This document shows, piece after piece, positions 5,943 through 10,292 of a stretch of DNA of 10,292 bases. The position numbers were made by a program, and so were the translations under genes. The notes below the pieces were generated by a model, which was not told the origin of the DNA, ran no database searches, and worked only from the letters and a program-made list of their open reading frames with translations. The stretch is from contig CAZMMW010000027.1 in NCBI GenBank assembly GCA_964567515.1, positions 1 through 10,292 on the forward strand. The letters are read 5' to 3'. The DNA is from JBBIVB01 sp964567515. Its GTDB lineage: Bacteria > Patescibacteriota > Patescibacteriia > Veblenbacterales > UBA10138. How positions within the stretch are numbered: position 1 is the first letter of the stretch; every line of letters starts with the position of its first letter.

Positions 5943-7165
5943 GTCAGGGTAAGAAAAAAATTTTATGGGCCGGACAACAGATGCCGGTACTGACCGCCTT
6001 GCGGGAACGTTTGGTTAAAAATAAGATATTAGAAGGAGTGCGTATTGCAGCTTGTCTTCATGTAACAGCTGAAACCGCTAATTTAGTATTGGCCTTAAAA
6101 GCGGGCGGCGCTAAAGTCGCGCTTTGTGCTTCCAATCCGTTATCTACCCAAGATGATGTGGCACAAAGTTTGCGTCGTGATTTTAAAATAGAGGTTTTTG
6201 CTAAAAAGGGCGTTGATAATAAAGAATATTATCAACAAGTGAAAAAAGCCTTAAGTATGAGCCCGTATTTAACGGTTGATGATGGAGCTGACCTCGTAAC
6301 TTATTTACACACTAAATCTAGAAGATTATTAAAAGGAGTGTGGGGTGGTACAGAAGAAACCACTACTGGCGTGATGCGTCTGCGTGCCATGGCTAAAGCT
6401 GATAAATTGCGTTATCCCTTAATTGCCGTCAACGATGCTTTAACCAAGTATTTATTTGATAATCGTTATGGCACGGGTCAATCTACGATTGATGGTATTA
6501 TTCGCGCCACTAATATTTTGTTAGCTGGTAAAGCGGTGGTAGTAGCTGGCTATGGTTGGTGCGGTCGGGGAGTGGCTATGCGAGCTCGCGGTTTAGGCGC
6601 GCGAGTAGTGATTACCGAAATTGATCCGGTGAAGTCTTTGGAAGCAGTAATGGACGGTTTTGAAGTTTTAACTATGAGACAAGCCGCTCCACGAGGCGAT
6701 ATTTTTGTGACGACTACTGGTGATATTGATGTAATTACTAAATTACATTTCCCTTTCATGAAAGATGGAGTGATTTTAGCCAATGCCGGCCATTTTGACG
6801 TGGAAATTAATTTAGTAGATTTAAAACGCTCTAGTGTTGAAGTTAATCAGATTAGGGATAATTTACAGGAATATAAATTAAAAAACGGTAAACGGATTTA
6901 TTTATTAGGCGAAGGTCGTTTGGTGAATTTGGCTGCGGCTGAAGGCCATCCGCCTCAAGTAATGGACATGAGTTTTGCTGGACAGGTTTTGGCGCTGGAA
7001 TATTTAGTTAAAAATCATCAGCAACTTAAACCAGGTGTTTATAATTTACCAGCGGAAATTGATGAGGAAATCGCTGAGTTAAAGTTAAAATTGATAGGTG
7101 TGGATTACGATACTTTGACGCCTAAACAGAAAAAGTATTTAAGTAATTGGCAGGTCGGTACTTAG
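5939..7165 (+). CDS. ahcY: S-adenosylhomocysteine hydrolase (adenosylhomocysteinase), short type
   Basis: This 408-residue enzyme splits S-adenosylhomocysteine to adenosine and homocysteine, using bound NAD. Recognisable parts are CLHVT (39-43), NPLSTQDDVA (66-75), DDGAD (114-118), GGTEETTTG (136-144), the catalytic-lysine block NDALTKYLFDNRYGTGQS (165-182), the NAD-binding loop GYGWCGRG (204-211) and AEGHPPQVMDMSFA (334-347). By motif position, H41, D114 or D115, E140, K170 and D174 correspond to the known active-site residues. The length and the ending LTPKQKKYLSNW fit the shorter form seen in archaea and some bacteria, without the insertion and C-terminal KPDHYRY of the long form. A weak AAGG precedes the start. 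It would clear the by-product of methyltransferases, including that of the upstream cassette, though it lies in a separate transcription unit. Confidence 0.95.
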   Translation: MSQGKKKILWAGQQMPVLTALRERLVKNKILEGVRIAACLHVTAETANLVLALKAGGAKVALCASNPLSTQDDVAQSLRRDFKIEVFAKKGVDNKEYYQQVKKALSMSPYLTVDDGADLVTYLHTKSRRLLKGVWGGTEETTTGVMRLRAMAKADKLRYPLIAVNDALTKYLFDNRYGTGQSTIDGIIRATNILLAGKAVVVAGYGWCGRGVAMRARGLGARVVITEIDPVKSLEAVMDGFEVLTMRQAAPRGDIFVTTTGDIDVITKLHFPFMKDGVILANAGHFDVEINLVDLKRSSVEVNQIRDNLQEYKLKNGKRIYLLGEGRLVNLAAAEGHPPQVMDMSFAGQVLALEYLVKNHQQLKPGVYNLPAEIDEEIAELKLKLIGVDYDTLTPKQKKYLSNWQVGT

Positions 7166-7169
7166 TTTT

Positions 7170-7736
7170 ATGAAACAGAGGAATAGATTTATTGTCATAT
7201 CGATCGTAATTTTAGCGTTAGTTTTATTTGGATATTGGTTAATTAATAAACCTGATCATCAGTCCGATTCAAGTTTATCTTTTTCTAAACCTATGAAAAT
7301 TATTAGTTCGGTTTTTAATAGTAATGAGCTGATTCCGTCTAAATATACTTGTGATGGTGCTAATATAAATCCGCCATTGCAGATAGTTAGCGTGCCGGAT
7401 AATGCTAAAAGCCTAGCTCTGGTTATGGATGATCCGGACTCAGCAACCGGCACTTGGTTGCACTGGACTTTATGGAATATTGACCCTCGCACAAAATTTA
7501 TTAAGGAAGATAGTATACCCAAAGAAGCTCAACAAGGCATAACCAGTTTTAAGCAAATAGGTTATGGCGGACCGTGCCCGGGGAGCGGTTTGCGTCATTA
7601 TTATTTTAAACTTTATGCTTTATCAGCCGCGCCTAATTTAAGCGAGGGTGCGACTTTAGGTGAATTGCAGAATTTTATCGATAGCCATACTATAGCTGTT
7701 GCTGAATTGATTGGTCTTTATACGCGGCAGCGTTAA
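7170..7736 (+). CDS. PEBP (YbhB/YbcL) family protein with N-terminal membrane anchor
   Basis: This 188-residue protein has one hydrophobic segment at about 7-25, then a complete phosphatidylethanolamine-binding-protein-like domain from about 45. Conserved motifs are LIPSKYTCDG (54-63), MDDPDS (86-91), GTWLHWTLWNI (94-104) and YGGPCPGSG followed by HYYF (132-146). These form the ligand pocket of the family. The anchor is uncleaved in appearance, with no lipobox cysteine, so the domain probably sits on the outer side of the membrane. Bacterial members have no settled function; roles in signalling, protease inhibition or ligand binding have been proposed. The start is four bases after the preceding stop, so it belongs to the same transcript. 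No clear SD is seen. Confidence 0.9.
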   Translation: MKQRNRFIVISIVILALVLFGYWLINKPDHQSDSSLSFSKPMKIISSVFNSNELIPSKYTCDGANINPPLQIVSVPDNAKSLALVMDDPDSATGTWLHWTLWNIDPRTKFIKEDSIPKEAQQGITSFKQIGYGGPCPGSGLRHYYFKLYALSAAPNLSEGATLGELQNFIDSHTIAVAELIGLYTRQR

Positions 7737-7755
7737 TGCGGTTAATATCGTATTT

Positions 7756-8238
7756 ATGGATATTGACAATGAGAAATTGAATTTAGTACGAAAACAGGCA
7801 GAAGAGGAGTACGAAAAGATAGGGAAGGTTAAATGTCCTTATCTTAACGATTTTGTTCATTTTAATACTGTAGGATTTCAGCATTTGTTGTTTAAAGGTT
7901 GGAATAAAACAAGATTGCGCACAGAACAATATATACGCTTAAAGTTAATTAAATTAGCACCACTAGTTATTGGTAGATCTCATACTTTACAGTAATTTGA
8001 TGAACGTAAGATTTTTGTTAGACAAAAAATAAATTCTCGTTGGGAAATGAGAATGAAAGTAGTTCGTTATTATGTTTTTGTGGCAATTATTAACGAAGCA
8101 AGGATTAAAGTTATAATAAAAGAAATCGAAGGCGGTGTTAAATTTTTTTATAGTTTATATCCATCTTGGAAAGTCACTTTAGATATTAATGGTCAGAAGA
8201 AGAAAAAGTTTTATTCTGGAGATTTAGAGTCTGATTAA
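7756..8238 (+). pseudogene. Small toxin-like (PBECR-type?) gene interrupted by one in-frame TAA
   Basis: An open frame from the ATG at 7756 stops at a TAA at 7993-7995. The same frame then stays open through 8047 to a TAA at 8236-8238. Read through, it gives about 160 residues. The part between the stop and the first downstream ATG still reads like coding sequence (FVRQKINSRWEMRMK). From memory this resembles a protein common in Patescibacteria, with GKVKCPYLNDFVHFNTVGF near the start, a TLQEY-like stretch at the break and IKEIEGG near the end. I associate it, with limited certainty, with phage-related Barnase/EndoU/ColicinE5/RelE-like nuclease (PBECR) domains. A single G-to-T change turning GAA into TAA would explain the break. 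Alternatives are a truncated functional N-terminal protein, readthrough or sequencing error. No SD precedes the start, which lies 20 bases after the PEBP stop. Confidence 0.65.
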
Positions 8239-8280
8239 AATTAAAATAGCACCTGTCTGCAGTTTATGTATTGACCGCGA

Positions 8281-8296
8281 GAGGGCTAAAGCCCTC
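8281..8296. repeat. Short perfect inverted repeat (hairpin)
   Basis: GAGGGCT (8281-8287) and AGCCCTC (8290-8296) are perfect seven-base arms around a two-base centre. It is GC-rich against an AT-rich background. No T-run follows, so it is not a standard intrinsic terminator. It could be a repeated extragenic palindrome or part of the 3' end of the upstream transcript. Confidence 0.6.
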
Positions 8297-8300
8297 ACAA

Positions 8301-8325
8301 GTGCTAAAATAAGCTTAGCATTCTT
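8301..8325 (+). terminator. Possible weak terminator or hairpin
   Basis: TGCTAA (8302-8307) and TTAGCA (8315-8320) are perfect six-base arms with a seven-base loop, followed by TTCTT. The stem is short and AT-rich and the T-run is broken, so termination here is doubtful. TTAGCA also falls 18 bases before a CATAAT at 8339-8344, so this stretch might instead be part of the rmlB promoter. Confidence 0.25.
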
Positions 8326-8344
8326 TAGCGATTTAGTCCATAAT
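8315..8344 (+). promoter_or_regulatory. Candidate promoter for rmlB
   Basis: TTAGCA at 8315-8320 (four of six matches to TTGACA) is separated by 18 bases from CATAAT at 8339-8344 (five of six matches to TATAAT). Transcription would start near 8351, about 27 bases before the ATG. The match is modest in an AT-rich background. Confidence 0.3.
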
Positions 8345-8354
8345 AATTTTCCAC

Positions 8355-8369
8355 AGTTAATTTTTAACT
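8355..8369. repeat. Inverted repeat just upstream of rmlB
   Basis: AGTTAA and TTAACT form a perfect six-base inverted repeat around TTT, ending eight bases before the rmlB start, where an SD would normally stand. It could be an operator or a small hairpin affecting translation. Its AT content makes chance occurrence quite possible. Confidence 0.35.
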
Positions 8370-8377
8370 AATTTTCT

Positions 8378-9379
8378 ATGAAGATTTTAGTAACCGGCGG
8401 GGCGGGGTTTATGGGGTCGGCTTTTATCCGCCACACCTTAGCTAATCACAAAGATGATTTAGTGGTGAATTTAGACAAACTCACTTATGCTGGCAATTTA
8501 GACAATTTACGTGAAGTGGAAAAAGACCCACGTTATAAATTTGTGAAAGGTGATATTGTTGATGAAAAGCTGGTTGATCAACTAGTGGGCGATGGAGTGG
8601 ATGCAATTGTTAATTATGCGGAGGAGACACACGTGGATCGATCTATTATGTCACCTAAAGATTTTGTAATCACCGATATTTTAGGAACTTTTACTTTATT
8701 AGAAGCGGCGCGTAAATATAATATTGAACGCTATATTCAAATTTCCACGGATGAAGTTTTTGGTTCTACTGAACATAATAAATTTTATGAAGAAAGCCCT
8801 TTTAAACCATCCAGCCCTTATTCAGCTTCTAAAGCCGGCGCTGATCTATTGTGCGCCGCTTATATAAAAACCTATCATCTGCCCATCATCGTTACTCATA
8901 GCTGTAATGTTTATGGCCCTTATCAGTATCCAGAAAAGTTAATTCCCCTAGCTATTACTAATTTATTAGAAGACAAAACCGTTCCGGTTTATGGCAAAGG
9001 ACAACAAGTTAGAGAGTGGATTTATGTGAATGATCATGCCCGGGCTATAGATTTTTTACTGCGTGAGCATATTGGAGATAATGTTTATAATATTGGCACT
9101 GGTGAGGAAATGACAAATTTAGAATTAATAAAGTTGCTGCTTAAATTAATGAAGCAAGACGAGAAAATGATTACTTTTGTTAAAGATCGACCAGCGCATG
9201 ATCAAAGATATGCTTTGGATTGGCAACGTTTGCAAGAAGCTGGTTTCAAACCTAAAATCCAATTCGTTAGAGGTTTAGAAGATACTATTAATTGGTATCA
9301 AACCAATCAGCGGTGGTGGCAGAAAATTAAATCTGGTGAATATTTAGAATATTATAAAAAGCAATACGGATTGTCGTGA
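8378..9379 (+). CDS. rmlB: dTDP-glucose 4,6-dehydratase
   Basis: This 333-residue extended short-chain dehydrogenase converts dTDP-glucose to dTDP-4-dehydro-6-deoxyglucose, the second step towards dTDP-L-rhamnose. The NAD-binding loop is GGAGFMGS (7-14). The dehydratase signature STDEVFGS (123-130) provides the T-D-E catalytic group, and Y148 and K152 form the YxxxK pair (YSASK). ETHVDRS (83-89), GPYQYPEKLIP (180-190) and VREWIYVNDHARA (211-223) complete the RmlB pattern. The block before GPYQ reads THSCNVY, where the family usually has a CSNNY stretch, a mild departure. Length is normal. No SD precedes the ATG. About 18 of 32 leucines are TTA. The stop overlaps the next start (GTGA at 9376-9379), so the two genes are coupled. 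Confidence 0.93.
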   Translation: MKILVTGGAGFMGSAFIRHTLANHKDDLVVNLDKLTYAGNLDNLREVEKDPRYKFVKGDIVDEKLVDQLVGDGVDAIVNYAEETHVDRSIMSPKDFVITDILGTFTLLEAARKYNIERYIQISTDEVFGSTEHNKFYEESPFKPSSPYSASKAGADLLCAAYIKTYHLPIIVTHSCNVYGPYQYPEKLIPLAITNLLEDKTVPVYGKGQQVREWIYVNDHARAIDFLLREHIGDNVYNIGTGEEMTNLELIKLLLKLMKQDEKMITFVKDRPAHDQRYALDWQRLQEAGFKPKIQFVRGLEDTINWYQTNQRWWQKIKSGEYLEYYKKQYGLS

Positions 9380-10251
9380 GTAGCGCTATGATATCTAGTA
9401 CCAAAGTATTAATTTTAGGCGCCGGTGGTATGTTGGGTACTGATTTGTCGTCAGTTTTTTCGCGTTTTGATAATTTATATTTATCAGATAAAGAAGACTT
9501 AGATATTACTAATAGAGTGGAGTTAGAAAAAAAAGTATTAGATCTGAAACCGGATTTAATAATTAATGCCACAGGTTACACTGATGTTGACGGAGCGGAA
9601 GATCAGAAAGAGTTGGCCAATCAAATTAATAGCGAGGTAGTCAAATATTTGGCTGAAAATTGCAAAAAGAACAATACTAAATTAGTGCATTTTTCTACCG
9701 AATATGTTTTTGATGGTACTAATAAAGCTGGTTATCAGGAAGATTCCTTGGCGAACCCTATAAATACTTACGGCCGTTCTAAGCTTTTGGGTGAAAATTA
9801 TTTAAAGCCATTTGCCATTGGCCATTCGCCATGGGTTTATCTTATTAGAACCTCTTGGCTTTTTGGCCATGCGCTACAACGAGGTAAACCCAGGGGATTA
9901 AATTTTATTGAGACTATGATTAAATTGGCTGCCGAGCGCGAGGAAATTAAAGTGGTTGATGATCAGTTTGGCAAACCAACTTATACCAAGGATTTAGCTA
10001 AAGCAGTTTATACTTTAATTACGGAAAGTTACCAGCCGGGAATATATCATCTAGTCAACGAAGGTGTCTGTTCGTGGTATGATTTAGCTAAGGAAGCGTT
10101 TAAAATTAAAAATATCAGGACACCACTTGTTCCAGTTCCGTCTAGTGAATATCAAACTAAAGCCAGGCGGCCGCAACATGCCGTATTAGTCAATACTAAA
10201 TTTCCCTTTTTGCGTTCTTGGCCAGAGGCCTTGCGCGATTACCTAACTTAA
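9376..10251 (+). CDS. rmlD: dTDP-4-dehydrorhamnose reductase
   Basis: This protein of 291 residues makes the final reduction to dTDP-L-rhamnose using NAD(P)H. It shows the nucleotide loop GAGGMLG (15-21), ATGYTDVDGAE (65-75), STEYVFDG (107-114), the catalytic pair Y132 and K136 in YGRSK, DDQFGKPTYTKDLA in the C-terminal half, and ARRPQHAVL near the end, all typical of RmlD. The family usually has STDYVFDG; Glu replaces Asp here. Two starts are possible. The GTG at 9376 overlaps the rmlB stop by four bases, and the ATG at 9388 gives a protein four residues shorter. Neither has an SD; GTG is kept because 4-base overlaps recur in this window. The partner steps are RmlB just upstream and the RmlC-like protein at 5055. 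RmlA is not seen. Confidence 0.94.
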   Translation: MSSAMISSTKVLILGAGGMLGTDLSSVFSRFDNLYLSDKEDLDITNRVELEKKVLDLKPDLIINATGYTDVDGAEDQKELANQINSEVVKYLAENCKKNNTKLVHFSTEYVFDGTNKAGYQEDSLANPINTYGRSKLLGENYLKPFAIGHSPWVYLIRTSWLFGHALQRGKPRGLNFIETMIKLAAEREEIKVVDDQFGKPTYTKDLAKAVYTLITESYQPGIYHLVNEGVCSWYDLAKEAFKIKNIRTPLVPVPSSEYQTKARRPQHAVLVNTKFPFLRSWPEALRDYLT

Positions 10252-10267
10252 ACTAAACTATTAAGCT

Positions 10268-10292
10268 ATGAGAGAAAATCTTGGATATCTTA
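10268..10292 (+). CDS. Possible start of a further gene, cut by the window end
   Basis: An ATG at 10268 opens a frame of eight codons (MRENLGYL) that runs off the window. It lies 16 bases after the rmlD stop on the same strand. It does not look like the start of RmlA, which usually begins with a glycine-rich loop. Too little is visible to assign any function or to be sure that it is a gene. Confidence 0.25.

Noticed and set aside
8047..8238. A separate 63-residue gene beginning at 8047
   Set aside because: It is in the same frame as the upstream fragment, the frame is open between the TAA and 8047, and it has no start signal of its own. It is the second half of the broken gene.
1..10292. CRISPR arrays, tRNA or rRNA genes and transposases
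   Set aside because: No regularly spaced repeats, cloverleaf with CCA end, rRNA-like sequence or transposase motif was seen on either strand.

Overview
The window carries two kinds of sequence that look as if they have different histories. The DNA is AT-rich. From about 3.45 kb to the end, the genes prefer TTA for leucine, are tightly packed or overlap by 4 bases, and mostly lack a Shine-Dalgarno (SD) sequence. They include a GT-C membrane glycosyltransferase, a short-type S-adenosylhomocysteine hydrolase, a membrane-anchored PEBP protein and a small toxin-like hypothetical protein. This fits a bacterium of the Candidate Phyla Radiation (Patescibacteria), but that is inference from style and gene content, not a marker gene. 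TGA ends several genes, so the TGA-to-glycine recoded lineages are unlikely.

Region 1 (6-3191) is a self-contained cassette. It has a good sigma70-like promoter at 6-34, four same-strand genes each with a clear SD, and a strong intrinsic terminator at 3161-3191. The genes encode the two halves of a thiamine-diphosphate decarboxylase of the sulfopyruvate/phosphonopyruvate type, a class I SAM-dependent methyltransferase, and a radical SAM protein with an unusual CX2CX2C cluster motif. Together they suggest a short pathway in which an acidic 2-oxoacid is decarboxylated to an aldehyde and then methylated and/or changed by radical chemistry. The product is unknown. Its leucine codons and SD sequences differ sharply from those of the downstream genes, so it was probably acquired by transfer. 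This is the best candidate for an undescribed system here.

Region 2 (3192-3453) is a non-coding AT-rich spacer with a small GC-rich island. It ends in a perfect 9-bp inverted repeat that encloses a TATAAT and reaches the start of the next gene.

Region 3 (3457-7736) is a compact chain of five genes: GT-C membrane glycosyltransferase, RmlC-like epimerase, HIT-family nucleotide hydrolase, S-adenosylhomocysteine hydrolase and PEBP-family protein. Two junctions are 4-base overlaps and the other two gaps are 3-4 bases.

Region 4 (7756-8377) holds a small gene broken by a single in-frame TAA, then a spacer with several inverted repeats.

Region 5 (8378-10251) holds rmlB and rmlD, overlapping by 4 bases. 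With the RmlC-like epimerase of region 3 they cover the last three steps to dTDP-L-rhamnose, a cell-surface sugar. The first enzyme, RmlA, is not in the window. A further gene may begin at 10268 and run off the end.
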